DNA of 34,151 nucleotides from Aggregatilineales bacterium (GCA_029975765.1 JARKOK010000046.1:1-34151), one strand, 5' to 3'. Counted from the stretch's first letter, positions 15,801 through 23,789 are shown. Made by a program: numbers and translations. Notes: a model not told the origin generated them from the letters alone.

Positions 15801-17391
15801 GCTGCCCACGCTGCCCACGCCAACTCTCGCCCCGCCAACCCCGACACCCCTGCCAACCGCAACGGCCACGCCGCAGCCAACGGTGGTCGCACTCGCGCCC
15901 GAACAACCGGCGCAGGCCCCGTTTGCGCCCCTGTATCAGGCTTTCTGGTCGCCGGACGGCACGCGCATCATGGCAGGCAGCAGTGATGGCAGCGTGCGCG
16001 TGTGGGACGCTGTGACGGGTACACTTCTCCATACCTTCAGCGGCCACGACACACAAGGCTTGTCGGCGCGGGGACGCTGGTCGCCGGATGGCAGCAGGCT
16101 GGTCACCATTAACCAGAACAACGCAGCGCGTGTCTGGGACACCCGCACGGGCGAATTGATCGCCACGCTGGCCGGCCACGTGGAGCAGATCGGCGCGGTG
16201 CGCTGGTCACCCGATGGCGCGTTTATCCTCACGGCCAGTGATGATGGTTCTGCGCGCATCTGGGACGCGGCTACCGGCCAGCAAGTGCTGATTATAAGCG
16301 GTCATACGGCAGCAGTCTGGACAGCGAACTGGTCATCGGATGGCAACCGGGTGACAACGGCGAGCGAAGACTACACTGCGAAAGTCTGGGATGCGCGCAC
16401 AGGCTCTGAATTGTTTTCGTTAAAACCGCGCCCGGTCGGCCCGTTTGAATGGATGGGTAACGCTGGTGTCGTTTATGATGCCGCTTTCTCGCCGGATAAC
16501 CGCCGGCTGGTTACCACCACGCAGGCCGGTACAGCAGAAGTATGGGACATGCAAACCGGGCAATCGCTGGGGCAGTATATCTTTGAAGGCGCTGCGGAAC
16601 GGTTTGGATATTTCATCGTCGGAGCGCGCTGGTCGAATGACAATCGCCGCGTTTTGCTGCACGCAATGGACACGAATCCGGTTGTCTGGGATACGCAGAC
16701 GGGTGAAGCGTCGTACACCCTTCAGGGGCATCAGGATTACATCTTCGCCGCCTTCTGGTCGCCGGATGACAGCCGCATTCTCACGGCTGGCGCTGACGGT
16801 ACGATCAAAGTATGGGACGCGGCGAATGGTCAGCTCACGCTGTCGCTGGAGCATCGCGCGAATGTGAGCAGTGCCGTCTGGTCGCCCGATGGCCGCCTGA
16901 TCGCCTCGACCGGCGAAGATGGCACGCTCCGGTTGTGGGATGCGCAAAGTGGACGGGAACAGGCTTTCCTGTTCCCACCCGCCGCCGGTATCGCGTCCCG
17001 CGTCTCGCCGGTTGCGCCAGGGATCGAGGCCGCGCAGATGGCAATCCTCAATGAAATGGTAGAAACGATAGCGCCCATGCTGACGGAAGTTCCCGGCGGC
17101 ACAGCGCGCCTCGGCCAAAACGAGGGTGAATTGCAGGCCGGCATACCGGCCCGCTGGCAGTACAACGGTGTCGCCGGGGAAGTGGTGACACTGCGCCTGG
17201 AAGCGAGTATTGCCGCTGTACTGCGCGTGCTTGCGCCAGATGAAACGGAAATCGCCTCCACCGAACTGCCCGCAGAAGGCGGCAGCACCGGCAGTCTTGA
17301 ACTCACGCTGCCGGCGAACGGCGTCTACACTTTCGAGGTGAGCAGCGCATCGGCTGGCAGTTACGTTCTTATCGTGGAGTCAAAATTGTAA
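12835..17391 (+). CDS. TIR domain - TM - WD40 (14+8 repeats) - PPC-like domain protein
   Basis: A 1518-residue multidomain protein. The TIR domain spans about 1-125: VFISYSRRD, LDVWMDKQDIVPGQ and SPSFLNSPWCVKEL, in which E82 corresponds to the conserved Glu that is catalytic in TIR NADases. A linker ending KRRAR precedes one membrane helix at about 232-253, suggesting TIR inside and the rest outside. I count 14 WD40 units (about 315-955), a Pro/Thr linker (PTPTLAPPTPTPLPTATATP), and eight more units (about 1015-1360, mostly WSPDG-type). The last 100 residues (NGVAGEVVTLRLEAS...GVYTFEVSSASAGSYVLIVE) resemble a bacterial pre-peptidase C-terminal (PPC) beta domain. Start 12835 begins directly at the TIR domain; 12802 is an alternative with 11 more residues. 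TIR-WD40 proteins are known from filamentous bacteria; a defence or sensing role is inference. Confidence 0.88.
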   Translation: MSDVFISYSRRDNQPPPPNENGFVTRLCAALENEGLDVWMDKQDIVPGQHFPEYIEKGIQEADFFLFVMSPSFLNSPWCVKELKRAVELQKRLIPLVRVRAPEEKIEAVGETIEMPLLPALDRIFADNDADPNGEGGFNTAIAGVIRGIRTADQAFVHAHTRLLIRALAWDEANRPDSATLRGKDLKDGEAWVENAQAWAAKDPRNTPRPTLLQCDYIAASQRAAKRRARTLTGAATTIAVVGMVLLTLVVLNVSRADAEQAVAARRAIEARSLSLSGAAESAVNQDYELALRLAIEANTIPAPPAQAQQVLSRIAYRGGSALRHLPGNGSTVTAAAWSPDGRTAVTGTFDGYIRVWDSHTFALLSEFEALDRRVGGLEFSPDGRVLLVRTSGDDIMQNALTLWDMQKGVLLHRLVGHTSHLNSAHFSPDGRYIVSSSDDDTIRLWDVTNGEEVSQATFSFTFGGLSNLGQVLFSRDGRLIYALSDLAPSKQRPLMRMWDNVTLQYRGEQALHAEGGCGVAVLSPDGQQIACSQGFTASAALRLLDVHTGTLIRSFTDVTDIVNNIAFTPDGEWLAAATARGVYLWDVKTGERLHTFHEGSNSMIALAFSPDGRFLLSDRESPSNDEATVWKASLDSGAEIARTVYEGFEYPLEVAYLPDGNRLLVTVRDHFRLLDAADQQELARYTAPGREITEVMPLSDGQTALAAYHNGTLIRWNLDSAEIIWDVSLSTASLPALSVTADGSTAVVTDTKGSILLVDTTTGSPVRAFEGFVYQATAVISPDSQYVAGESCLELAGENCAARSLKVWNAQDGTLYREHNLGRLGFAKLAFSPDSHSLVVGAAGGEMLLFDLQQAGEPRSLSGHKSSIWDLAFMPDGSQLLSTAYDQRILLWDVAAAVPVREIILPALVNDLAIAPDGRTAVGVILGPLTALDHTLLVTWRLDRTLEDLLVWIHRNRNFREPTCIERIQYSLPPCDAAGFAPSRTPYPLPTLPTPTLAPPTPTPLPTATATPQPTVVALAPEQPAQAPFAPLYQAFWSPDGTRIMAGSSDGSVRVWDAVTGTLLHTFSGHDTQGLSARGRWSPDGSRLVTINQNNAARVWDTRTGELIATLAGHVEQIGAVRWSPDGAFILTASDDGSARIWDAATGQQVLIISGHTAAVWTANWSSDGNRVTTASEDYTAKVWDARTGSELFSLKPRPVGPFEWMGNAGVVYDAAFSPDNRRLVTTTQAGTAEVWDMQTGQSLGQYIFEGAAERFGYFIVGARWSNDNRRVLLHAMDTNPVVWDTQTGEASYTLQGHQDYIFAAFWSPDDSRILTAGADGTIKVWDAANGQLTLSLEHRANVSSAVWSPDGRLIASTGEDGTLRLWDAQSGREQAFLFPPAAGIASRVSPVAPGIEAAQMAILNEMVETIAPMLTEVPGGTARLGQNEGELQAGIPARWQYNGVAGEVVTLRLEASIAAVLRVLAPDETEIASTELPAEGGSTGSLELTLPANGVYTFEVSSASAGSYVLIVESKL

Positions 17392-17691
17392 GTAAGTCCC
17401 TTGAAACCATGCCGGTCAACCGCCGGCTATTGAACAGAGTGCGGGGCTTTCCGGTAGATATTTCACCCGCTGGAAGCCCCGCTGTGGGCTTCGCAGGCAT
17501 TGACCGCTGCGGCGTTCGGCTGTGCGGTTCGAGAACATTGTCCCCATAGTACGTTCTACTCTGCACAACTTTTCAACTTTTATGACCCCTATAAGGAACA
17601 TAATGATCTATGACTGTCAAAATACAAGTGTGGAGTGGCTACGGCACACCTGCTATGGCAGGCTGCCCTGGCGCTTTGCACGATAAACTGT
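17392..17691. other. Intergenic stretch between TIR-WD40 and lacI-type genes
   Basis: No supported gene. It holds an imperfect hairpin at 17441-17482 and a small GCCGG/CCGGC repeat at 17411-17427. Two short frames (27 codons from 17603, 34 codons from 17610) follow an AAGGAA but have no recognisable content. The last 65 bases before the LacI gene are the promoter/operator described separately. Confidence 0.6.
17441..17482 (+). terminator. Possible terminator hairpin after the TIR-WD40 gene
   Basis: GCGGGGCTTTCC (17441-17452) pairs with GGAAGCCCCGC (17472-17482) with one bulged base and a 19-base loop. No T-run follows, so it may be a processing or rho-assisted end rather than an intrinsic terminator. 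Confidence 0.35.
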
Positions 17692-17720
17692 TTGACAAGC
17701 CTAACAACTTATAGTACGAT
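17692..17720 (+). promoter_or_regulatory. Promoter of the LacI-led sugar operon
   Basis: TTGACA at 17692-17697 and TACGAT at 17715-17720 are 17 bases apart. The left arm of a 13-bp inverted repeat begins within the -10, so a bound regulator would occlude this promoter. Confidence 0.65.
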
Positions 17721-17756
17721 CTATTTACACGAGTTAGCTATGACGTGTAAATAGAT
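17719..17756. promoter_or_regulatory. Large inverted repeat: LacI-type autoregulatory site or start-masking hairpin
   Basis: ATCTATTTACACG (17719-17731) and CGTGTAAATAGAT (17744-17756) are perfect reverse complements around a 12-base centre containing TAGCTA. The repeat runs from the -10 to two bases before the ATG at 17759. It may be the operator of the LacI-type regulator itself. If transcribed in full it would also fold over the translation start, which lacks a Shine-Dalgarno sequence. Confidence 0.6.
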
Positions 17757-17758
17757 TT

Positions 17759-18787
17759 ATGGCGAAAAAACCTACACAAAATGACGTTGCAAAATTAGCC
17801 GGTGTCTCTCGCGGCACAGTCTCCATCGTCCTGAATAACCGGCTCGATGGCCGTGTGCCGATCAGTGAAGAGACCAGAGAGCGGGTCTTTAAAGCGGCAC
17901 AGGCGTTGGGGTACGCGCCCAATCCGGTGGCCCAGATGCTTAAAGAAGGCAGCAACCGGCTGATCGGTGTGTTCGCCTACGAAGCCACCTTCCCCTATGA
18001 AACCGGAACTTTCTTCTTCCCCCATCTGCTGGGCATTGAAAAAGCGGCCAGCGACCAGGATTACAATGTCCTCTTTTTCACACGCAACCGGAAAAATGCC
18101 GCCCCCAAAATTTATACAAACGGCATGAATTCTCTGCTGCTGGCCGACGGGACGATCATCCTGGGGGGAGCGCCGGATCGTGATGAACTCCTGCGCCTGG
18201 TTGAGGAAGATTATCCGTTTGTCTGTATTGGGCGGCGTGAGGTGCCGGGCTGCCAGGTTAACTGGGTGACTTATGGTTATGAAACCGGCAGCCAGGAAGC
18301 GACCCAATATCTGATTGATCTCGGCCACACCAGCCTGGGTTTTGTTTATGACAGCACCCTGTCCATTGCCGAACCGACTCAGGACAAACTTCGCGGCGTT
18401 CGCAAGGCCGTTGACGCCACCAATGTTCAGCTGATCGTTCTTGATGTCCCACATCACAACGCACTCATCGAAAGGATACACCAGCATCAGATTACCGCCC
18501 TCATCTTCGCCGACCCTACTGACTTTGTCAGCGCCTTTCATCTCCTGCGCGAAAACAACATCGCTATCCCTGGTGACCTTTCGCTCCTCAGCCTGGTCAA
18601 TATTGATGAACAACTGGCCTACGGGGTAGAGCCGACTCACGTTGAAACGGATCGTTACGTGGTGGCAGAACTCGCCGTGAGGACGTTGATTCAATTATTG
18701 GATGGCAGCGTGCAGCCGCCGCAGCAGCATACGGTGGCCTGCCGCTTTACGATTGGCAATACCACCGGGAAACCGGGCAGGTTGTAA
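17759..18787 (+). CDS. LacI-family transcriptional regulator
   Basis: A 342-residue sugar-responsive DNA-binding protein. The N-terminal headpiece QNDVAKLAGVSRGTVSIVLN (residues 7-26), RVPISEETRERVFKAAQALG and the hinge YAPNPVAQMLKEG are textbook LacI. The remainder is a periplasmic-binding-protein fold for the effector, with TRNRKN, GFVYDST and ALIFADPTDFVSAFHLLREN in the usual order. Length is standard. There is no ribosome site before the ATG; translation may be controlled by the inverted repeat that covers the start region. It heads an operon with a binding protein, two permeases and an FAD oxidoreductase, and probably represses it in the absence of the sugar. Confidence 0.93.
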   Translation: MAKKPTQNDVAKLAGVSRGTVSIVLNNRLDGRVPISEETRERVFKAAQALGYAPNPVAQMLKEGSNRLIGVFAYEATFPYETGTFFFPHLLGIEKAASDQDYNVLFFTRNRKNAAPKIYTNGMNSLLLADGTIILGGAPDRDELLRLVEEDYPFVCIGRREVPGCQVNWVTYGYETGSQEATQYLIDLGHTSLGFVYDSTLSIAEPTQDKLRGVRKAVDATNVQLIVLDVPHHNALIERIHQHQITALIFADPTDFVSAFHLLRENNIAIPGDLSLLSLVNIDEQLAYGVEPTHVETDRYVVAELAVRTLIQLLDGSVQPPQQHTVACRFTIGNTTGKPGRL

Positions 18788-18811
18788 GAATACTTATAAA
18801 ACAGGGACAAC

Positions 18812-18834
18812 CGGCTGCCACAAAAGCGCAGCCG
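18812..18834 (+). repeat. Intercistronic hairpin between lacI-type and binding-protein genes
   Basis: CGGCTGC and GCAGCCG form a 7-bp stem with a nine-base loop; an overlapping GCCG-TTAT-CCGGC then TTTT follows. This could act as an attenuator between the regulator and the transport genes. Confidence 0.4.
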
Positions 18835-18877
18835 TTATCCGGCCTTTTGAAAGCTAGAGTTTCGAGGAGAATAGACG

Positions 18878-20257
18878 ATGATTAACCGTATAAAACTCAT
18901 TTTAGTCCTGTGTCTGGTGGTGTCACTGCTCGGTGTTTCCAGCGCGGCGCTGGCACAGGACAGCAGCGGGGTTTGCGGCGGCGACCCGGTAAGTTTTACC
19001 TTTTTGAACTTCTGGGGTGCGGCGCGTGAACCACTGATGAACCAGGTCATTCAGAACTTTCAACAGCAGTGCCCGAACATCACCATTACCAACAACGTAC
19101 AGGGCTTCGATGGCCGTGAGGAACTGGTCGCATCGGCAGTGGCAAGCAGCAATCCCCCCGGCCTGATTATGACCACCCGCATCGAAACCTATAAATTCGC
19201 CCAGGAAGGTCTGATTATCCCGATTTCGGATTACGTCAGCGCCGCTGGACTTGACGTCAACGAAATCTTCTATGAAGGTGAGATCGGCAACCAGATTTAT
19301 GACGACCAGCTCTGGACATTCCCGCTGCCGACGGCGGGGGGTATCACCGGGCTGTACTTCTACAACAAGGATATGTTCAGAGCCGCCGGGCTTGATCCCG
19401 ATGACCCGCCGGAAACCTGGCAGGAACTCGAAACCGCCGTAGCCGCCCTGACCCGGATGGACGCGCTTGGCATTGAGGCGCTGGGGGCCAGTGTATTCAC
19501 GACACAGCCCAGCAGCGAGTCGTTTGCCGCCTGGCTGTACACCAACAATGGCCGACTGTACTCCGATGATGGCCGCACGGCGACCTTCAACAGTCCCGAA
19601 GGTGTGGAAACGCTGCAATGGATGGTGGATTTCACGAATAACCTGAACGGCGGCGTGGAACTGGTGACCGATTTCTGGTCAGGCGTGGAAGAATCCTCCC
19701 CCGACCACCCCTACTTTAATGAGCGGCTGGGCTTCCACTTCGCCAACGTGTCCTTCTTCGGCCACCTGCAAAACAATGATGCGGAGATGTGGGCGGATAC
19801 GGATCGCTGGGGCATCGCGCTTCGCCCCTACAACGGTGAAAACCCGGACGCGAAACCGGCTGGTATTTCCGGCCTGAGCTTCGCCTGGGGGTACGTCATC
19901 CCCGCCAACCTGCCGCAGGATGTCCAGGACGCGGCCTACGCCTTCCTGGAATTTCTGGGCACGCAGAAAGACGGCGGTTGTTACTTCCTGTTTGAACAGG
20001 GCCGGCCTTCTCCTGTGAAGGAATGTAATGAAAACCCGGCCTACTACGATGCCAATCCCTACTGGGATGGCGTGCTGGAATCACTCGCCGTTGATGTCAG
20101 CGTGCCGGTGACACCGGTTCAGGCACAGATCAACGACATCCTGACCCGCGCGGTGGAAGAAGCCATGTTCGGCGCCGACCCGCAGCAGGTGCTTGATCGC
20201 GCCGCCGGCGAAGCGCAGGCGCTGCTGGACGACTACTGGGCGCGTGTCGGCTCCTAA
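18878..20257 (+). CDS. Carbohydrate ABC transporter substrate-binding protein (family 1)
   Basis: A 459-residue secreted sugar receptor. It starts with a signal peptide (MINRIKLILVL..., cleavage after AALA), preceded by GAGGAG 9-14 bases before the ATG. No lipobox cysteine is present. Motifs such as FTFLNFWGAAREPLMNQVI, a TFPLPTAGGITGLYFYNKDM segment and DDPPETWQELETA are typical of COG1653 binding proteins. Two additional cysteine pairs (C6/C15-like GVCGGD, QQCPN, and GGCYF/KECNEN) could form disulfides outside the cell. It differs clearly from the binding protein at 3179, so the two operons probably import different sugars. A 13-bp hairpin follows the stop by 11 bases. Confidence 0.92.
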   Translation: MINRIKLILVLCLVVSLLGVSSAALAQDSSGVCGGDPVSFTFLNFWGAAREPLMNQVIQNFQQQCPNITITNNVQGFDGREELVASAVASSNPPGLIMTTRIETYKFAQEGLIIPISDYVSAAGLDVNEIFYEGEIGNQIYDDQLWTFPLPTAGGITGLYFYNKDMFRAAGLDPDDPPETWQELETAVAALTRMDALGIEALGASVFTTQPSSESFAAWLYTNNGRLYSDDGRTATFNSPEGVETLQWMVDFTNNLNGGVELVTDFWSGVEESSPDHPYFNERLGFHFANVSFFGHLQNNDAEMWADTDRWGIALRPYNGENPDAKPAGISGLSFAWGYVIPANLPQDVQDAAYAFLEFLGTQKDGGCYFLFEQGRPSPVKECNENPAYYDANPYWDGVLESLAVDVSVPVTPVQAQINDILTRAVEEAMFGADPQQVLDRAAGEAQALLDDYWARVGS

Positions 20258-20268
20258 TGTCTAAGTTT

Positions 20269-20299
20269 GTGTCTCCGCGATGGGTAATCGCGGAGACAC
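20269..20299 (+). repeat. Intercistronic 13-bp perfect stem-loop after the binding-protein gene
   Basis: GTGTCTCCGCGAT (20269-20281) and ATCGCGGAGACAC (20287-20299) are exact reverse complements with a five-base loop. No T-run follows. Position and strength mirror the hairpin at 4466-4500 in the other sugar operon, though the sequences are unrelated. Confidence 0.75.
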
Positions 20300-20333
20300 C
20301 CTTCCAGCATGAGATTCTTGCGGAGCAAACACC

Positions 20334-21305
20334 ATGACCTCGCAAAGCCTCGCGACGGCATCACCGGCGGCGGAATTGCCGCTGACCACGCGCCTGCTTC
20401 GGCTGCTGCAAAAGCGCCGTTCCTGGTTCATCGGTTATCTGTTCATCCTACCCTGGCTGGTTTCGCTGGTACTGTTCGATGTGATCCCCTTTGGCATGAA
20501 CCTGTATCTGGGGACGACCAGTTACTCAGTTGGGCCGGTTGCGTCGGCGCAGTTTACCGGATTCGCCAACTACGAACGGATGTTCACTCAGGATGATTTA
20601 TTCGGCAAAAGCCTGCTGAACACCCTCTGGTATCTGGCTGCCAGCGTGCCGCTGACCGTGACACTGGCCTTCATCATCGCGCTGCTGTTGAATACCAATG
20701 TGCGCGGGGTAGGTATTTTCCGAACGATTTATTACATCCCCTCGGTTGTCCCCATCGTCGCCAGTTCCGTCATCTTCCTGTGGATGTTCAACGCGCGTTT
20801 TGGGGCGATCAACCAGCTTTTGCTGGCGTTCGGGTTAACACCGGTGCGCTGGCTGTCCAGCCCGGACTGGGTGAAACCGGCGATGGTAATTGTCAGTCTG
20901 TGGGGATTTGGGGCACAGATGATTATCTTTCTCGCCGCGCTGCAAAGTATCCCGGAGCACCTGTATGAAGCGGTTGCCATTGACGGCGGCGGGTTGTGGC
21001 GGCGGCTGCGCCATGTCACCATCCCCCTGATGACACCGACGATCTTTTTTAATCTGCTGATCGGGCTGATTTCCGGTTTCCAGGTATTTACCATCGCGTA
21101 TATCATGCTCGGCCCCAACGGCGGGCCGCTGCAATCCGGTCTGTTTTACATGATGCACACCTACAACAACGCCTTCCGTTATTTCAATATGGGGTATGCG
21201 TCGGCGCTGTCGCTGGTGCTGTTCGTCATCATCTTCGTGTTCACGATTTTGATGGTCTGGACTTCGAATCGCTGGGTGTATTACGGCGACGAGAGTGATA
21301 TGTAG
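20334..21305 (+). CDS. Sugar ABC transporter permease, MalF/UgpA type
   Basis: A 323-residue membrane subunit with six predicted helices, the first being IGYLFILPWLVSLVLFDVIP. The ATPase-docking EAA loop is EAVAIDGGGLWRRLRHVTIP, followed by LMTPTIFFNL. The C-terminal RWVYYGDE is usual for the UgpA branch. GCGGAG lies 9-14 bases before the ATG. It follows the binding-protein gene and its hairpin by 35 bases and precedes the second permease by eight. No ATPase gene accompanies it. Confidence 0.93.
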   Translation: MTSQSLATASPAAELPLTTRLLRLLQKRRSWFIGYLFILPWLVSLVLFDVIPFGMNLYLGTTSYSVGPVASAQFTGFANYERMFTQDDLFGKSLLNTLWYLAASVPLTVTLAFIIALLLNTNVRGVGIFRTIYYIPSVVPIVASSVIFLWMFNARFGAINQLLLAFGLTPVRWLSSPDWVKPAMVIVSLWGFGAQMIIFLAALQSIPEHLYEAVAIDGGGLWRRLRHVTIPLMTPTIFFNLLIGLISGFQVFTIAYIMLGPNGGPLQSGLFYMMHTYNNAFRYFNMGYASALSLVLFVIIFVFTILMVWTSNRWVYYGDESDM

Positions 21306-21313
21306 GTGTTGTG

Positions 21314-22171
21314 ATGTACGCACATGAAACCAAATCAACTCAAATGATCCGTCATGGCCTGGTTTATCTCATCCTGTCTATGGGCGCGGTCATAATGATC
21401 TTTCCCCTGTTATGGACGCTTTCAACCTCGTTAAAGCCGCTCGATCAGGTCACGCTGACACAGGTGAACCTGATTCCACAGCCGGTGATGTGGTCGAACT
21501 ACACTGAGATTTTCAACCGCGTGCCGATTATTCGGTATGTGGGCAATACGTTGATTATCGTCGCAGCGTCGCTGTTCGGTGGACTGGTCACCTGCTCGCT
21601 GGCAGGTTTTGCCTTCGCACGCATTAAATTTCCTGGGCGTGACATCCTGTTCATGGTGCTGCTGGCGACGATGATGCTGCCTTACGTCGTGCAGCTAATC
21701 CCGCTGTTCGTCATGTTCGATTCGGCGGGACTGGTCGGCACGTTCTGGCCGCTGGTCATCCCCCGGCTGCTGGGGCATAATGCCTTTTATATCTTCCTGC
21801 TGCGCCAGTTCTATAAAGGGCTGCCAGCGGAACTGTTCGACGCCGCCCGGATTGACGGCTGTTCCGAATTCGGTGTGTGGTGGCGGATTGCCGTTCCCAA
21901 CTCCAAGCCGGTACTGGCGGCGGTGGCGATTTTCTCGTTCCAGTTTGCCTGGAACGACTTCCTAAATCCGCTGCTTTATCTCGGCCCCAATCCTGACTTG
22001 TGGACACTGGCGCTTGCCCTGAATGCGCTTAAAGGGGGCGAAGGGCAGATGGTCGAGATGAATTTGCTGATGGTACTGACAATGTTTATGATCTTGCCGA
22101 TGCTGCTGATGTTTGCCTTTGGGCAAAAATACATGGTTCGCGGCGTGGCGTTCTCTGGTGTGAAGGGCTGA
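21314..22171 (+). CDS. Sugar ABC transporter permease, MalG/UgpE type
   Basis: The partner permease, 285 residues. The pattern [19 protein letters not shown] at the start, the EAA-type loop [20 protein letters not shown] then PNSKPVLAA, and the C-terminal [12 protein letters not shown] are standard for MalG-like subunits. The ATG at 21314 is preferred over the GTG at 21311; AGGTG lies 5-9 bases upstream. The stop is seven bases from the FAD oxidoreductase start, so the genes are cotranscribed. Confidence 0.93.
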   Translation: MYAHETKSTQMIRHGLVYLILSMGAVIMIFPLLWTLSTSLKPLDQVTLTQVNLIPQPVMWSNYTEIFNRVPIIRYVGNTLIIVAASLFGGLVTCSLAGFAFARIKFPGRDILFMVLLATMMLPYVVQLIPLFVMFDSAGLVGTFWPLVIPRLLGHNAFYIFLLRQFYKGLPAELFDAARIDGCSEFGVWWRIAVPNSKPVLAAVAIFSFQFAWNDFLNPLLYLGPNPDLWTLALALNALKGGEGQMVEMNLLMVLTMFMILPMLLMFAFGQKYMVRGVAFSGVKG

Positions 22172-22178
22172 TCGAAGC

Positions 22179-23789
22179 ATGACAAAAGAACTACAGGCGG
22201 ATATTCTGGTGGTGGGTGGTGGTCTGGGCGGGATCGCTGCCGCGCTGGCCGCGCTGCAATTGGGCCGGCGTGTCATTATGACGGAGGAAACGGATTGGAT
22301 CGGTGGTCAGCTCACCTCGCAAGCTGTCCCGCCGGACGAACATCCCTGGATTGAATCCACCGGCTGCACGGCCAGTTACCGCCGTTTTGCCGAGGGGGTG
22401 CGGAATTACTACCGCCAGCATTATCCGCTGCGCCCGGAAGTTCGATCACAAGTCCTTTTTAATCCAGGCGAAGGTAACGTCAGCCGCCTGTGTCACGAAC
22501 CGCGTGTCGCGCTGGCCGTGCTAGAGGCCATGCTCGCGCCGTACCGCGCCGACCAGCAGCTTACCGTGCTGCTGCGGCATCGTCCGGTTGGTGTGGAGAT
22601 GGATGGGGATCGGGCGCGGGCGGTGACACTGGCCGACGACCTGACCGGCGAACAGTTGATCGTCGTCGCGCCGTACATCCTTGATGCGACGGAATTGGGC
22701 GATCTACTGGAACTGGGGGGCGTTGAACATATCATCGGCGCGGAAAGCCAGGCGCAGACCGGCGAACTCCACGCGCTGCCTGGCGAACCCGACCCGATGG
22801 ATCAGCAGGCCATTAGCTGGTGTTTCGCCCTTGATTATTTACCCAATGAAGACCACACCATCCAGAAGCCGGAGGATTATGTCTTCTGGCACAACTATCA
22901 GGCCGACTTCTGGCCGGACAAACAATTAAGCTGGCACGATGTATATCCGCACACGCTCAACCCGCGTTTTCGCGCCATCTTCGCCGAGGAGCAGTCGAAA
23001 GATGGGCGCGACGTGGGCGATTTCTGGCATTACCGGCGCATCTTCTACAAAGGGCATTATCCCGAAGGCCGCTACGCCAGTGATATTACCCTGGTGAACT
23101 GGCCGCAGATTGATTACTGGCTTGGCCCCATCGTCGGCGTGGACCAAGCCGAAAAACAAAAACACCTGCGGGCAGCCCAGCAGCTTAGCCTGTCCATGCT
23201 CTACTGGATGCAAACCGAAGCGCCGCGACACGACAGCGGCTACGGTTATCCCGGTTTGCGGCTGCGCGGCGATGTGGTCGGGGATGGGCCGCATGGCCTG
23301 GCGAAAGCTGCCTATATCCGCGAGAGCCGGCGCATTCGGGCGGTTTTCACCGTCACCGAGCAGCATGTTGGTGTTGAGGCGCGTCAGGGGTTAAACGAGG
23401 CGGAGCCGTTCGCGGACAGTGTGGGGGTGGGCAGCTACCGGATTGACCTGCATCCCAGCACCGGCCTGCGCAATTACGTGGATGTCAGCAGTTATCCGTT
23501 TCAAATTCCGCTGGGCGCTCTGCTGCCCATCCGCGTCGAAAATCTGCTGCCGGCCTGTAAAAACATCGGCTCGACGCATATCACCAACGGCTGTTACCGC
23601 CTGCATCCGGTGGAATGGAACATCGGGGAAGCGGCGGGCGCGCTGGCTGCTTTCTGTCTGCAAGAGGGCATATCCCCACGCCAGGTACGTGAAAATACGA
23701 ACTATTTGGCCGATTTCCAGCAGCTTATCCAGAACAGACTGGGTTTTGTGCTGGAATGGCCGCCGTATGCCCGCGTCTCCGCGCGCTAA
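22179..23789 (+). CDS. FAD-dependent oxidoreductase (FAD_oxidored type)
   Basis: A 536-residue flavoprotein. The N-terminal Rossmann motif [19 protein letters not shown] with a following acidic residue (TEE) binds the ADP part of [12 protein letters not shown] and [11 protein letters not shown] follow, as in the FAD-dependent oxidoreductases often mis-annotated as xanthan-lyase-like. [16 protein letters not shown] closes the flavin site, and the last third carries the conserved [20 protein letters not shown] then [10 protein letters not shown]. There is no signal peptide, so it should be cytoplasmic. It is the last gene of the LacI-led sugar operon, which suggests oxidation of the imported sugar or a derivative; the substrate cannot be read from sequence. 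The ribosome site is weak, consistent with coupling to the permease gene. Confidence 0.85.
   Translation: MTKELQADILVVGGGLGGIAAALAALQLGRRVIMTEETDWIGGQLTSQAVPPDEHPWIESTGCTASYRRFAEGVRNYYRQHYPLRPEVRSQVLFNPGEGNVSRLCHEPRVALAVLEAMLAPYRADQQLTVLLRHRPVGVEMDGDRARAVTLADDLTGEQLIVVAPYILDATELGDLLELGGVEHIIGAESQAQTGELHALPGEPDPMDQQAISWCFALDYLPNEDHTIQKPEDYVFWHNYQADFWPDKQLSWHDVYPHTLNPRFRAIFAEEQSKDGRDVGDFWHYRRIFYKGHYPEGRYASDITLVNWPQIDYWLGPIVGVDQAEKQKHLRAAQQLSLSMLYWMQTEAPRHDSGYGYPGLRLRGDVVGDGPHGLAKAAYIRESRRIRAVFTVTEQHVGVEARQGLNEAEPFADSVGVGSYRIDLHPSTGLRNYVDVSSYPFQIPLGALLPIRVENLLPACKNIGSTHITNGCYRLHPVEWNIGEAAGALAAFCLQEGISPRQVRENTNYLADFQQLIQNRLGFVLEWPPYARVSAR

Noticed and set aside
15785-15900. The C-rich low-complexity stretch as a possible recombination or regulatory element
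   Set aside because: It encodes the Pro/Thr linker between two WD40 blocks and is fully explained by coding.
15661-17118. Several long minus-strand frames (172, 158, 232 codons) under the WD40 repeats
   Set aside because: They mirror the repeated GC-rich codons of the sense gene and contain repeated GDQRPA-type strings, which are the antisense of the WSPDG repeats.
8627-17391. The receptor island as a recent mobile insertion
   Set aside because: No flanking direct repeats, integrase, transposase or tRNA were seen, and base composition looks similar to the neighbours.
17603-17714. Two overlapping short frames (27 and 34 codons) after an AAGGAA
   Set aside because: Neither shows recognisable or consistent protein character, and the second runs into the lacI-type promoter.
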